Below, piece by piece: positions 36,306 through 46,660 of a DNA stretch of 64,000 nt. Source of the DNA: Takakia lepidozioides (taxonomy: Eukaryota; Streptophyta; Takakiopsida; Takakiales; Takakiaceae); NCBI GenBank assembly GCA_030704615.1, contig CM060734.1:15500001-15564000 (forward strand), read 5' to 3'. Under the pieces are notes generated by a model. That model saw only the letters and a list, made by a program, of their open reading frames with translations, had not been told where the DNA came from and searched no databases. The translations under genes and the position numbers were made by a program. The first letter of the stretch is position 1. Every line of letters begins with the position of its first letter.

Positions 36306-37028
36306 TGTCGCGCACCTCACCTTGGCAACTCCCCCCTTAAGTCATAGTTATTTGCTTTGATCTGCGCGCGCCTGACTCCCAAACTGGTCGCCGGCCAACT
36401 CGGAGCTTCGGCTGCTCACCGGGGCATAATGGTCCCCCTTGCTCCTCCACGAGACCCTCGAGCTAATCGGGCCTAGTGGAAATTCCCTTTGGTTGTTGGC
36501 AGTCCAGAATAGCTCCCTATACCTTGGTCACTTTCCGGCTCGCTTGCTTACTCACTAGCTTTTGGTCACCAATGGGCTTGCACCGTTCTTGGGGTTACTA
36601 CTCCCTATACATACTTCTGTAGGTGTCCGCGGGGGTCTCACAAACAGCCAAGTCATTTTCTGGTGAACCACCACCTAGAGCCTCGACTCCCTGTGATGAG
36701 TCGCGGTGAGTCTTGGCCCACCCACCATGGTCCGTTGCCCCAACGGACCGTGGTGAGTCCCAAGACTCCCCACGACTCCCACCACAAGGCCTCAGCAGTC
36801 CTATGCCACCCCCACTACGACTCCCTAAGCTACCACCACCCCTCACGGAGCCCCCCCACCGCAACCTGGTTGGCAGGGCTCCACCTAGTGAGTGCCTCCG
36901 CCTCCTTGAGTGCCTTCAGCACTGAAGGGTGCTTCAACTCCCATACCTATTTACTGCTGCTGCCCCCACCACAAGGGCAGCCCCTCTTGTGTCCCAACCC
37001 CCCGCCCTCAAGGCAAAGGGCCGCGATC
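36306..37028 (-). mobile_element. 5' LTR of the CACTA-split gypsy element
   Basis: On the plus strand it begins TGTCGCGCACCTCACC and ends near AAAGGGCCGCG, about 720 bp, matching the 723-bp LTRs at 39692 and 45938 with clear divergence. It includes the CTATACATACTTCTG region corresponding to the TATA box. ORFs inside are spurious. Confidence 0.88.
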
Positions 37029-38110
37029 CGCGTGGCATAAATTTGATTCGTTCTAGCGATGTTACATCTAGGGTTGACCCTGATAAATTTTCCGAGTTGG
37101 CACCATGGTAAAAACCAATGCCGCATGGCATAAGTTGATTCGTCCTAGCAATCCCACTTGTCCATGTAGGTCGTAATACTAGACAAGATGTGAAAAAGAA
37201 TGTAGTGACACAAAGTGTAATCAGATAAAAAGTTTCAAAAATTTGGTTATAGGGTTGTGGGGGCGTTCAACCGGGACACCACTTTGTCTTCTCTTCATGC
37301 CAAGTCATGCAAGTATCCTCTCGCTCTCTCCCCTCCTTGACGCTTTCCCTCTGAACATGTTGTAGATTGAACGTCAGTTTCTCGTAAGTGACATTTGAAA
37401 CCAATGAAGGGTACATGATAAAGTCACTGTGCTTAAATGATGAGTTGTGTATATATCCAGGGTCACTTTCATCTGCGTCCTCAAGGTGTGTGGCAGGCTT
37501 AAGGCCCTGGAAATGGGCAAAGACACTACAACAGATTGCGGCTTTCATGACTGCCATGGGTGCGCGATTTGTGGCAGAAATGCCATTGCAGTCGTAAAAT
37601 GCCTTTGAAGTCATAACGCAGGTCTGGGGAAGGCGTATATGCGACTGTATGACTCCGGACTCTGCTCAACACAGGTCAAACATGTTTGACCACGAATATT
37701 GGCATGGCGGATACGACTAACGGTCATGGACATGGCTATACTGGAATGACGTGTGCATATTGCTAGACGCACATATGACTTCATGACTCTCACTCTAATG
37801 CATGTTGCCAGATCATCACGTGGCGGATATGACTATCAGTCACGGACATGGCTATACTGGAATGACGTGTGCATATTGCTAGACGCACATATGACTTCAT
37901 GACTCTCACTCTAATGCATGTTGTCAGATCATCACATGGATGAATCACTACATGACTGCACGTGTTGACACATGCTTTTCTGGTTATATATGTAATATAT
38001 GAGTATTTATATTTTGAAAAAACCGAGACTCTGACCACTAGATTGAATTTTTTTTTAAAAACCAAAAAAAGAAGAATCAAAGTGCAAAATATTTGAAAAA
38101 AACACATCGG
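37029..38110. repeat. Direct repeats and a 116-bp tandem duplication; weak ORF
   Basis: GCATAAATTTGATTCGTTCT at about 37034 has a variant at about 37128. A 116-bp unit (TACTGGAATGACGTGTGCAT...) is repeated in tandem over about 37705-37940 with few differences. A minus-strand ORF at 37614-37267 (KAFYDCNGISATNRAPMAVM, HNSSFKHSDFIMYPSLV) looks less random than most but matches no family I know. Confidence 0.6.
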
Positions 38111-38114
38111 CTGG

Positions 38115-38300
38115 TAAATTCACAGTGTGTCGTCCTGGTGGTTCGGGGTTCAAACCCGATGCCCTACCCCGTGTGTGGGATTGTTCGTGACGGTATGTTT
38201 GGGCGTTGATCGTCCTGTAGGTCTCATGGCCCAAATGAAAGGGGGTTAATTTTCCCCCTCCTCGGGCCTGAGGCTTCCTTAAAAAAATAAAAATAAATCA
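38115..38300 (+). mobile_element. tRNA-derived SINE
   Basis: It contains a perfect Pol III B box (GGTTCAAACCC, about 38147) within CCTGGTGGTTCGGGGTTCAA, a body with a GGGGGTTAATTTTCCCCC hairpin, and an A-rich tail (TTAAAAAAATAAAAATAAAT). The head resembles that of the SINE at 60525. It is not a tRNA gene, as no cloverleaf with anticodon arm is formed. Confidence 0.7.
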
Positions 38301-38714
38301 AAAAGTTGTTTATAGGGTTTACGAAAAGGTTGAAAAACTTAAAAAGTTGCCCATCACGGTAGCCGTGAACAGATTTAGAGCGAGCGGGACGGAGGGAGAG
38401 GGCTGGGACTTAGAGCGAGCGAGAGGGAGGGAGAGGGCTGGGACTTAGAGTGGGTGAACGGGAGGGAGGGCAAACATGCATGGGAGGCCCGCATTTGGAG
38501 CAACCTTTGCATCTGAAGCAAGCAACCCTAGAAACGCTAGGGTATGTGTGCGAGGAGATTTCGGCTGAGAGCTCGCGTTCTTGGGAGAGTCAGCTTAGCA
38601 GGCCGTGTTTCAATCTCTACCCGCTCACCTGCACCGTGGTGGTTCTCACAGACCAATCCGACATTACCTGACTACAGACACAGGCAGCACACACAAAGGT
38701 CCTCTTGGGTTCAT
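38301..38714. other. No gene; segment shared with PHD gypsy element
   Basis: GAGCGAGAGGGAGGGAGAGGGCTGGGACTTAGAG-type repeats occupy 38370-38460. 38595-38670 (CAGGCCGTGTTTCAATCTCT, then CACCGTGGTGGTTCTCACA) matches 18172-18235 inside the PHD gypsy, so it is probably a fragment of that element. Confidence 0.5.
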
Positions 38715-38968
38715 TGTCGCACACCTCACTTCGGTAAGCTCCCCTTCACGTCATAGTTACTCACTTTGATGCGCGCGCCTAACTCCCAAACTGGCCGTCG
38801 GGCCAACTCGGAGCTTCGGCTGCTCACCGGGACATAACGGTCCCCTTTTGCTCCTCCACAAGACCCTCGCTCACTTTGGGTCTAGTGGAAATTCCCTTTG
38901 GTTGTTGGCAGTCCGGAACAGCTCCCCACACCTTGGTCGCTTTCCGGCTCGCACGCTTACTCACTACC
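38715..38968 (-). mobile_element. LTR fragment of the chromovirus family
   Basis: It starts TGTCGCACACCTCACTTCGG and follows the 723-bp LTR for about 250 bp, ending at TTACTCACTA. The sequence then changes to a short unrelated segment ending GTGCGTTCGGATTCCAGCC. Confidence 0.85.
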
Positions 38969-39099
38969 TCCGTTCTGTTTTGAGCGGGAGGTTTGAGGGA
39001 GTTCTGGAGGGGCTGAGCAAGTGGCAAGTACACTGGCTGTCATTAGTTGTAGGATGGATGTAAGGGTGCGTTCGGATTCCAGCCATATGGTTTCCGGAT

Positions 39100-39691
39100 T
39101 GTCGCGCACCTCACTTCGGTAAGCTCCCCTTCAAGTCATAGTTACTCGCTTTGATGCGCGTGCCTGACTCCCAACCTGGCCGCCCGGGCCAACTTGGAGC
39201 TTCGGCTGCTCACCGGGACATAACGGTCCCCCTTCGCTTCCCTCTAAACCCTCCACCTATTTGGGACTAGGAGAATTCCCTTTGGTAGATGGCAGTCCGG
39301 AACAGCTCCCCACTCTTTGGTCGCTTTCCGGCTCGTTCGCTTACTCACTAGTTTTTGGTCACCAACGGGCTTGCACCGTTCTCGGGGTTACTACTCCCTA
39401 TATATACTTCTGTAGCTGTCCGCGGGGGTTTCATAACCAGCCATGCCATTTTATGGCGAACCACCACGAAAACCCTCGACTCCCGGTGATGAGTCACGGT
39501 GAGTCTTGGCCCACTCATCACGGCCCCTATGGACCGTGATGAGTCCCAAGGCTCCCCACGCCTCCCACCACGAGGTCTCCGCCCCCATGGTGAGTCCTAT
39601 GCCACCCCCACTAAGTCCCGCTAAGCTACCACCACCCCTTGTGGAGCCACCCCCACCGCAACCCGGTGTGCGGGGCTCCACCTAGTGAGCG
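39100..39691 (-). mobile_element. Older LTR fragment adjoining the complete gypsy element
   Basis: It starts TGTCGCGCACCTCACTTCGG and covers the first ~590 bp of the family LTR, up to CCACCTAGTGAGCG, where the complete element begins. It differs at several positions from the young LTRs, so it is older. Confidence 0.9.
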
Positions 39692-40414
39692 TGTCGCACA
39701 CCTCAATTCGGTAAACTCCCCTTCAAGTCATAGTTACTCGCTTTGATGCGCGCGCCTGACTCCCAACCTGGCCGCCGGGCCAACTTGGAGTTTCGGCTGC
39801 TCACCGGGACATAACGGTCCCCTTCCGCTTCCCTCTAAACCCTCCACCTATTTGGGACTAGGAGAATTCCCTTTGGTAGATGGCAGTCCGGAACAGCTCC
39901 CCACTCTTTGGTCGCTTTCCGGCTCGCTCGCTTACTCACTAGTTTTTGGTCACCAACGGGCTTGCACCGTTCTCGGGGTTACTACTCCCTATATATACTT
40001 CTGTAGCTGTCCGCGGGGGTTTCATAACCAGCCATGCCATTTTATGGCGAACCACCACGAAAACCCTCGACTCCCGGTGGTGAGTCGCGGTGAGTCTTGG
40101 CCCACTCACCGCGGCCCCAATGGACCGTGATGAGTCCCAAGACTCCCCACGACTCCCACCTCGAGGTCTCCACCCCATGGTGAGTCCTATGCCACCCCCA
40201 CTAAGTCCCACTAAGCTACCACCACCCCTTGTGGAGCCACCTCACCGCAACCCGGTGTGCGGGGCTCCACCTAGTGAGCGCCTCCGCCTCCTTGAGTGCC
40301 TTGGGCACTCAAGGGTGCTTCAGCCCCCCATACCTATCGCTGCCGCTGCCCCCACCACAGGGGCAGCCCCTCATGTGTCCCGACCCCCTGCCCTCAAGGC
40401 AAAGGGCCGCGACA
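39692..40414 (-). repeat. 3' LTR of the complete gypsy element
   Basis: 723 bp, TGTCGC...GCGACA, apparently identical to the 5' LTR. The bases just outside, read on the minus strand, are GGTAGGGGTGTG, a probable polypurine tract. Confidence 0.95.
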
Positions 40415-41265
40415 CACACCCCTACCAACAGGGAGTCGATGTCCTCATCGACTTGTCCATTTTGTAGAAACGAACATCCAAGTTGTGGCGTCCCACATCA
40501 AGGAGTTTGTTTCCGTACCATGGCGTCCCATGGCAAAGAACCAAACCCCACACTTGACTCCACTCTCCACTAGCTAGTTCGGCCGACTTCCTCCAAGTCC
40601 CGGCCAAGGGTGGAGCCTCTCCAGCTCCTCCCAGTGCACTCTTCTTGGCCTACTTCAAGGCCAAGGAACGATCCTCCCCGAGGATCGAATCGCCTTACTG
40701 CAACAACATTGCTTGCGATCGCTCATGATGCCGCTTTTGGCATCACCTTGAGCAAGGGTTCACCTGGAACCCTCTTTGACTAGGAAGATAACCTTGAACC
40801 AACCGTGCGCCCCAATCACTACAATTGGGTCCGCCTTGGAATGCTGGCCTGAGGTACGGGAACACGCCGAAGCCGCACTACGACTTCGTCCCGAGGCTAC
40901 ACGATTATAGTACGTGAACGGAAGCACGTAGCTTCCGCGTTAGCCCGCACTACAAGGCAACCCCCTCGGTAGCGCAGTTATAGTACGCGCACGCGCCAGG
41001 TGCGCACTAGCACTTGAACTCCCAAATAAGGCGCAAGTTTCCTTGCCCCTTGGATGGGAGTCACCCGATTTCGGCACTGCGCAAACACACGATTAACCCA
41101 ATTTACCTCTCCCACTTTTGTAAGCTAGCATGCATTCTACACACCAGCCAACCACACCATGCATCACCATTCCAAACACAATAGGACGCACAATATTTGG
41201 AACCCATTTCCTTTATCACAAATTTTTGTACAATACAAGTTTTTGCAATCGGATTCCTGAGCTAG

Positions 41266-44200
41266 CTAAACCGGGCTAAGCATGCATTTCCTCCCCCACG
41301 CTCCAAGGTTGATGTCCCCATCAACGCTTCTTCCGCTTTTGAGGTCGCCCTTCGAACGCTGCAACTGCCTCGGATGCGTTTCCCATTTCTGAGGCACGCA
41401 CCCAAGATGCCTCCAAAGATGATAGCCCTTCCATTTGACGAGATACTCCGTTTCTCGGTTCTTGAACCTCCTCGACTTAAGTATTGCCTCCACCTCGTAC
41501 TCGGGTTCATTTTCATGATCCAACAGCATAGGTGGCGGACGCAACACTTGCTGCCGATTCGGACGTGCTTCATCTTTGAAGTAAGGCTTCAAAAGGGAGA
41601 CATGGAATACTGGGTGCACCTTGCTGTTTGCTGGCAGCTCCAATTCATACACATCCTCATTCATAACCCTCCGAATGCGAAAGGGACCCGCATACGGAGG
41701 TACGAACTTCGGACTCATTTCCGGAGGTAGTCGAAAATTCTTGATGTTCAACCAGACCTCTGTGCCTGCCTCAAACTTCACTTCCCTCCGCTTCCGATTC
41801 GCCTGCCTTTCATACCGTTTCCTAGCTTTGGCAATGTTGTACTTTGCGAGCTTCAACAAACGCTCGCGTTCTTCCAGTACCGCCGCTACTGCCGGTTCCT
41901 CAACGTCCTGGGCGGCCCAACTTGTCGGCACCAGAGGTGCTTTTCCATAGACCAACACAAAAGGGGAAACTCCCGTCGCGGAGTGTTCTGTGTTATTATA
42001 ACAGAACTCTGCCGCGTCTAAGTGTTCCATCCAGTCTGATTGGTCTGCCGACACGTAATTCCGCAAGAATTGCTTCACTACGGAATTCACTCTTTCCGTT
42101 TGGCCGTCCGTCGTAGGTCGGAAGGCGGTGCTCATCTTCAGCCTCGTCCCCATCTTCTTCCAAAGTGCTCTCCAGAATTTACTCGTAAACTTTGGGTCGC
42201 GGTCCGAGACAATATCCTTCGGGACTCCATGATGCTTTAAGACGTGGGCGAAGTAAAGTCGCCCTGTCTTCTGCGCAGTTGCCGTCTCCTTGGTGGGGAT
42301 GAAATGGGCCATTTTACTGAACCTATCTACCACCACCATGATTGCATCGAATCCTTTTGACAGCGGCATAGCAGTCATGAAATCCATCGAGACGCTTTCC
42401 CAAGTCCCCTCTGGAATCGGCAAGGGTTGTAACAGCCCCGCTTGCTTTTTATACTCGCTCCGGTTTTGTTGGCATGTGGTGCATGTCTTTACATACTCCT
42501 CTGCCTCCTCCCTCAGTTTGGGCCAGAAATACTCTTTCTTCAAGAGTGCCGCAGTGCGCTTGGCTCCACCGTGGCCCGCAAGCGGGCTATCATGGCATTC
42601 TCTCAAGAGACTATCCCTGATCCCTCCCTTTGGCACATAGAGACGTTTTTGCTTATACCGGAGCAGTCCGTTTTGCAAGTGGAACTGCGATTTAACCCCC
42701 ATTCTCAAGTTCTGCATCACGCACTTTGCCAGCTCATCCTTCCGGCAAGCCTTCCGGATCTTCCTTTGGAGCGCCGTCTCGCCCTTGTACACCAACAAGA
42801 GCTGCTGCTTTCTACTTAAAGCATCGGCCACCACATTGTCCCGTCCCGGTTTGTACTGGATATCCACGTCGAACACTGCCAAAGTATCTTGCCACCTAAG
42901 TTGTTTTGGGGACAACTTGGGCTGCGTGGCAAAATACTTCACCGTGACATTGTCCGTGAACACCTTCACTGGGTTGGAACCAACATAGTGGCGCCAGAGT
43001 TCAAGGCAATGTACCACCGCCTTCATCTCTTTTTCGTGCGTCGGCCACCGTCGCTCCACTTCATTCAGTTTCTTACTTTCGTAAGCCACTGGACGTCCAT
43101 CTTGCATAAGTACACCCCCAATTGCGAAGTCCGATGCATCTGTATGAATCTCAAACGGACGATCGAACTCCGGGATTTTTAAGACTGGAGCTTCCGTCAT
43201 CCGCTGCTTCAATTCAGCAAAAGCTTGGCCACAAAATGTGTTCCATACCCAGACTTTGGATTTACACAGAAGGTCCGACAGCGGCCCCGCGATCTTGGCG
43301 AAATTTCTCACATACTTCCGGTAATAGGAGGCGAGTCCTAGGAAGGATCGCACTCCCGGGACCGAAGTCGGAGGCTCCCAGTCCAAGATCGCCCTCACCT
43401 TTCTGTCATCCATTTTGATCCCATCCTGTGTAATCACGTGCCCCAAGAACTCCACTTTTGTGACCCCGAATTCGCACTTTGAAGCTTTGGCATACAGCTT
43501 CCCTTCTCGCAATTTTTGGAACACCCTTTTGAGGTGCTCCAGGTGCTCCTCCTTTGTTTTCGAGTACACCAAGATGTCGTCGATGTACACGATCACAAAG
43601 TCATCCAACCACTCCTGGAAAAGGCTGTTCATCAGCGTGCTAAATGTCGCTGGTGCATTGGTGAGCCCAAAAGGCATCACCAAGAACTCATATGAACCAT
43701 ACCTTGTCCTGCACGCGGTCTTCTCCTCATCTCCTTCCGCCACCCGAATTTGGTGATAGCCGGAGCGCAAGTCGATCCGGCTGAAATACTTCGCTCCTGC
43801 CAACCGATCGAAGAGGTCGTCGATCCTTGGCAAAGGGTACCGGTTTTTGATAGTCACCTTATTCAGAGCCCTGTAATCGACACACATCCGCAGCGTCCCA
43901 TCCTTCTTGTCTGCAAATAGCACCGGGGCTCCGTAAGGTGACTTACTCGGCCGGATGTACCCCTTTGACATTAGATCTTTGAGCTGAGTCTTCAGCTCGA
44001 CCAACTCTTTGTGGCTCAACCGGTAGGGCGCCTTGGCAGGCGGTTCCGATCCCGGTATCACCTCAATTTTGTGGTCAACTCCTCTTCGCGGTGGCAAGCC
44101 GCTTGGTAAATCCTCCGGCATCACATCCTGGTATTTCTCCAAAATCCCCTTGATCCAATCTGGGCTCGGCTCCCCATCGCCTTCTCCTTTCACTTCTCTA

Positions 44201-45882
44201 ATGTAAAGCAAAAACTGGGACTCGTGTGTCTCCTCCACGGCCCACTCCTTTGCTGATAGAAGGTTTATTCGCCCTCCCACGGATTTGGGCGTTTCCGACA
44301 CTCGTAAAACCTCGCCACCATTCCCACATGGCAGCGTGACTACTCTCTTGCGGCCATCTATGACCGCTCCGGATTTGCTCAAAAAGGTCATTCCCAAAAT
44401 GAGATCCACTCCATCGATCTCGCAGATAGTGAAGTTCTCACGTCCCTCCCAACTCCCCAGTTGAAGAGGAACATCAAACGCCAACCTTGTCGCCAACTGA
44501 GGTTCTCCTTTGGCAGAGCGCACCTCAATAGAGGCCCCCACGTCACTTGTCGGGAGTCCCAACTTTCGCGCCGCCGCCGGCGTCATGAAGGAGTGCGACG
44601 CTCCTGTGTCCACCAACAACGACACATTAGTTCCGGATATTATCCCATCCACGAACAATAACTGACTCCCTTTTCGTAAGGCGCCAGTTTCCTGATACAA
44701 CTCACAAGAAAATTTGCCTACCTTGCAAGTCCTGGCGACCACCGCTTCCACCAAGCGACTGATGGTATCTTCCGACAGCTCCGTGGTCGCCCGAGTCATG
44801 TTCAATTGCCGGGGCTTCGTGCACTTCTTGGCCATGTGCCCGGGCTCCCCGCAATTGAAACACACTCCATCAAAGGTCGCTTTCTGTCCGCCATAAGTCG
44901 CTCCACCCGCTTTTCCTTTCGAAGCACCGGGTGCCGCCTTGACGTGTGAAGGACCTCCCTTCGATTTCCACGTGCCATTTTCGCCGCGTGGCCTATCCCA
45001 CTTCTTTTCCGGTCGGGAGGAGTCACCTTCCCGCCGGGTCTTCTTGTGGTTCAGCTCCGTACGGCCTTGTCTCTCACCCCTAGGGACATCCGAGAAACAT
45101 TCAGCTCTCTCAATTGCCTCGTTCAAAGTCTTGGGTGGCTTCTCCTCCAACTTCCGCCTAGCCCATGGGGCCAGTCCCGCCACAAAGTTGAAGACCATTT
45201 CTGGTTCTGCCATGTCCGCGACTTCGAGCAACAGCACATTGAAAGCCTGGACATACCCCCGAATGTCATCTGTTTGCTTCAAATTCCTCATCTTGTCCCG
45301 GGCAAGCCAGGATGCGTTGAGGGGCAGAAACTGTCTCTTCATCAATTCCTTGAACTCACTCCAGTTCAAGGTTTCCGGGCTTGGGCCTCGGTCGTGAAGG
45401 CGTTTCTGCCACCATTGTTGAGCATAGCCCCTCAAATAGGTGGGAGCCACTTCCACCCGATCCTCGTCACTCAACTTGGCCGCCCGGAAGTACTGCTCTA
45501 GCTCCAGGAGCCAGGTGTTGAGTGCCTTCCGGTTTCGAACGCCCTCGAAGGTGCCGGGTTCCTTAGGCTTCACCTTAAACTTTGCCTTGGTGGAAGTGGC
45601 ATTAGCCGCCTTCAACACGTCTTTCAACGTCCCGCCAAACTGCGCCAACAACCCTTCCCAAAAGGCTGCCGGCATGGGAGGCATCTCTTGGTTTGTCGGA
45701 GCTCTCAAAGATTCCTCGGGCTCCGACTCCTCGGATTCCTCCCGCTCCTGAGCGGCCTCGTTTTCGGAAACATTAATCGCTTCCTCAAACGGCCGCCTCG
45801 GTGACACGTCGCCCCCATCGGGCTCACCGGGGTCATCATCTTTTGGGCCGTTCCGCTTTCGCTTCGGCTTGCCCGACCCCAT
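41266..45882 (-). CDS. Gag-pol polyprotein of the chromovirus (1538 aa)
   Basis: The first ATG after the primer site is at 45882 ([12 protein letters not shown]); the frame extends further upstream only through non-ATG codons overlapping the primer site. Approximate residue positions: gag core 70-290; CCHC knuckle [14 protein letters not shown] at 340; aspartic protease [11 protein letters not shown] at 423; RT with [10 protein letters not shown] at 765; RNase H with [13 protein letters not shown] at 912; integrase zinc domain from [10 protein letters not shown] to CTTCQQNR at 1095-1137; DDE core with DRFSKMAHF at 1184, [10 protein letters not shown] at 1222 and GQTERVNS at 1262. A chromodomain begins [12 protein letters not shown] at 1463. 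All catalytic motifs look intact. The frame appears shifted by one extra T just after YLVKWKGY, so the last ~35 residues of the chromodomain differ from the family. Confidence 0.95.
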   Translation of the reverse strand: MGSGKPKRKRNGPKDDDPGEPDGGDVSPRRPFEEAINVSENEAAQEREESEESEPEESLRAPTNQEMPPMPAAFWEGLLAQFGGTLKDVLKAANATSTKAKFKVKPKEPGTFEGVRNRKALNTWLLELEQYFRAAKLSDEDRVEVAPTYLRGYAQQWWQKRLHDRGPSPETLNWSEFKELMKRQFLPLNASWLARDKMRNLKQTDDIRGYVQAFNVLLLEVADMAEPEMVFNFVAGLAPWARRKLEEKPPKTLNEAIERAECFSDVPRGERQGRTELNHKKTRREGDSSRPEKKWDRPRGENGTWKSKGGPSHVKAAPGASKGKAGGATYGGQKATFDGVCFNCGEPGHMAKKCTKPRQLNMTRATTELSEDTISRLVEAVVARTCKVGKFSCELYQETGALRKGSQLLFVDGIISGTNVSLLVDTGASHSFMTPAAARKLGLPTSDVGASIEVRSAKGEPQLATRLAFDVPLQLGSWEGRENFTICEIDGVDLILGMTFLSKSGAVIDGRKRVVTLPCGNGGEVLRVSETPKSVGGRINLLSAKEWAVEETHESQFLLYIREVKGEGDGEPSPDWIKGILEKYQDVMPEDLPSGLPPRRGVDHKIEVIPGSEPPAKAPYRLSHKELVELKTQLKDLMSKGYIRPSKSPYGAPVLFADKKDGTLRMCVDYRALNKVTIKNRYPLPRIDDLFDRLAGAKYFSRIDLRSGYHQIRVAEGDEEKTACRTRYGSYEFLVMPFGLTNAPATFSTLMNSLFQEWLDDFVIVYIDDILVYSKTKEEHLEHLKRVFQKLREGKLYAKASKCEFGVTKVEFLGHVITQDGIKMDDRKVRAILDWEPPTSVPGVRSFLGLASYYRKYVRNFAKIAGPLSDLLCKSKVWVWNTFCGQAFAELKQRMTEAPVLKIPEFDRPFEIHTDASDFAIGGVLMQDGRPVAYESKKLNEVERRWPTHEKEMKAVVHCLELWRHYVGSNPVKVFTDNVTVKYFATQPKLSPKQLRWQDTLAVFDVDIQYKPGRDNVVADALSRKQQLLLVYKGETALQRKIRKACRKDELAKCVMQNLRMGVKSQFHLQNGLLRYKQKRLYVPKGGIRDSLLRECHDSPLAGHGGAKRTAALLKKEYFWPKLREEAEEYVKTCTTCQQNRSEYKKQAGLLQPLPIPEGTWESVSMDFMTAMPLSKGFDAIMVVVDRFSKMAHFIPTKETATAQKTGRLYFAHVLKHHGVPKDIVSDRDPKFTSKFWRALWKKMGTRLKMSTAFRPTTDGQTERVNSVVKQFLRNYVSADQSDWMEHLDAAEFCYNNTEHSATGVSPFVLVYGKAPLVPTSWAAQDVEEPAVAAVLEERERLLKLAKYNIAKARKRYERQANRKRREVKFEAGTEVWLNIKNFRLPPEMSPKFVPPYAGPFRIRRVMNEDVYELELPANSKVHPVFHVSLLKPYFKDEARPNRQQVLRPPPMLLDHENEPEYEVEAILKSRRFKNRETEYLVKWKGYHLWRHLGCVPQKWETHPRQLQRSKGDLKSGRSVDGDINLGAWGRKCMLSPV

Positions 45883-45923
45883 GATGAGGCCAATCCCAAG
45901 GACGATCGCGTACTGAACTCTAA

Positions 45924-45935
45924 GCTCTGATACCA
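45924..45935 (-). promoter_or_regulatory. Primer-binding site of the complete gypsy element
   Basis: The minus strand reads TGGTATCAGAGC two bases inside the 5' LTR end, complementary to initiator-Met tRNA. It is used to prime minus-strand cDNA synthesis. Confidence 0.92.
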
Positions 45936-45937
45936 AA

Positions 45938-46660
45938 TGTCGCACACCTCAATTCGGTAAACTCCCCTTCAAGTCATAGTTACTCGCTTTGATGCGCGCG
46001 CCTGACTCCCAACCTGGCCGCCGGGCCAACTTGGAGTTTCGGCTGCTCACCGGGACATAACGGTCCCCTTCCGCTTCCCTCTAAACCCTCCACCTATTTG
46101 GGACTAGGAGAATTCCCTTTGGTAGATGGCAGTCCGGAACAGCTCCCCACTCTTTGGTCGCTTTCCGGCTCGCTCGCTTACTCACTAGTTTTTGGTCACC
46201 AACGGGCTTGCACCGTTCTCGGGGTTACTACTCCCTATATATACTTCTGTAGCTGTCCGCGGGGGTTTCATAACCAGCCATGCCATTTTATGGCGAACCA
46301 CCACGAAAACCCTCGACTCCCGGTGGTGAGTCGCGGTGAGTCTTGGCCCACTCACCGCGGCCCCAATGGACCGTGATGAGTCCCAAGACTCCCCACGACT
46401 CCCACCTCGAGGTCTCCACCCCATGGTGAGTCCTATGCCACCCCCACTAAGTCCCACTAAGCTACCACCACCCCTTGTGGAGCCACCTCACCGCAACCCG
46501 GTGTGCGGGGCTCCACCTAGTGAGCGCCTCCGCCTCCTTGAGTGCCTTGGGCACTCAAGGGTGCTTCAGCCCCCCATACCTATCGCTGCCGCTGCCCCCA
46601 CCACAGGGGCAGCCCCTCATGTGTCCCGACCCCCTGCCCTCAAGGCAAAGGGCCGCGACA
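45938..46660 (-). promoter_or_regulatory. 5' LTR with TATA box
   Basis: 723 bp, same as the 3' LTR. A TATATATA stretch at 46236-46243, read on the minus strand as AGTATATATAGGGAG, is a good Pol II TATA box about 420 bp into the LTR, placing the transcript start near 46205. Confidence 0.8.

Larger units (their letters stand above)
39692..46660 (-). mobile_element. Complete young Ty3/gypsy chromovirus, 6969 bp
   Basis: Two 723-bp LTRs (39692-40414 and 45938-46660) read the same throughout my comparison. Both start TGTCGC and end GCGACA, with 5-bp GAGCG duplications on each side (39687-39691 and 46661-46665). The element lies on the minus strand. It has an initiator-Met primer site, one long gag-pol ORF, an 850-bp 3' untranslated region and a purine-rich tract before the 3' LTR. 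Identical LTRs imply very recent insertion. Related but degraded copies lie at 9.4-11.9 kb and 26.2-37.0 kb. Confidence 0.96.

Noticed and set aside
38147-38157. tRNA gene at the GGTTCAAACCC box
   Set aside because: No acceptor stem or anticodon arm forms; the sequence has a SINE body and an A-rich tail.
39261-40577. Repeated plus-strand ORFs beginning MGLGEFPLVDGSPEQ and their minus-strand partners
   Set aside because: They lie wholly inside LTRs and recur at 46098 only because the LTR is duplicated.
41374-45751. Many plus-strand ORFs of 60-152 residues over the gypsy element
   Set aside because: They are antisense shadows of the intact minus-strand gag-pol frame and carry no domains of their own.
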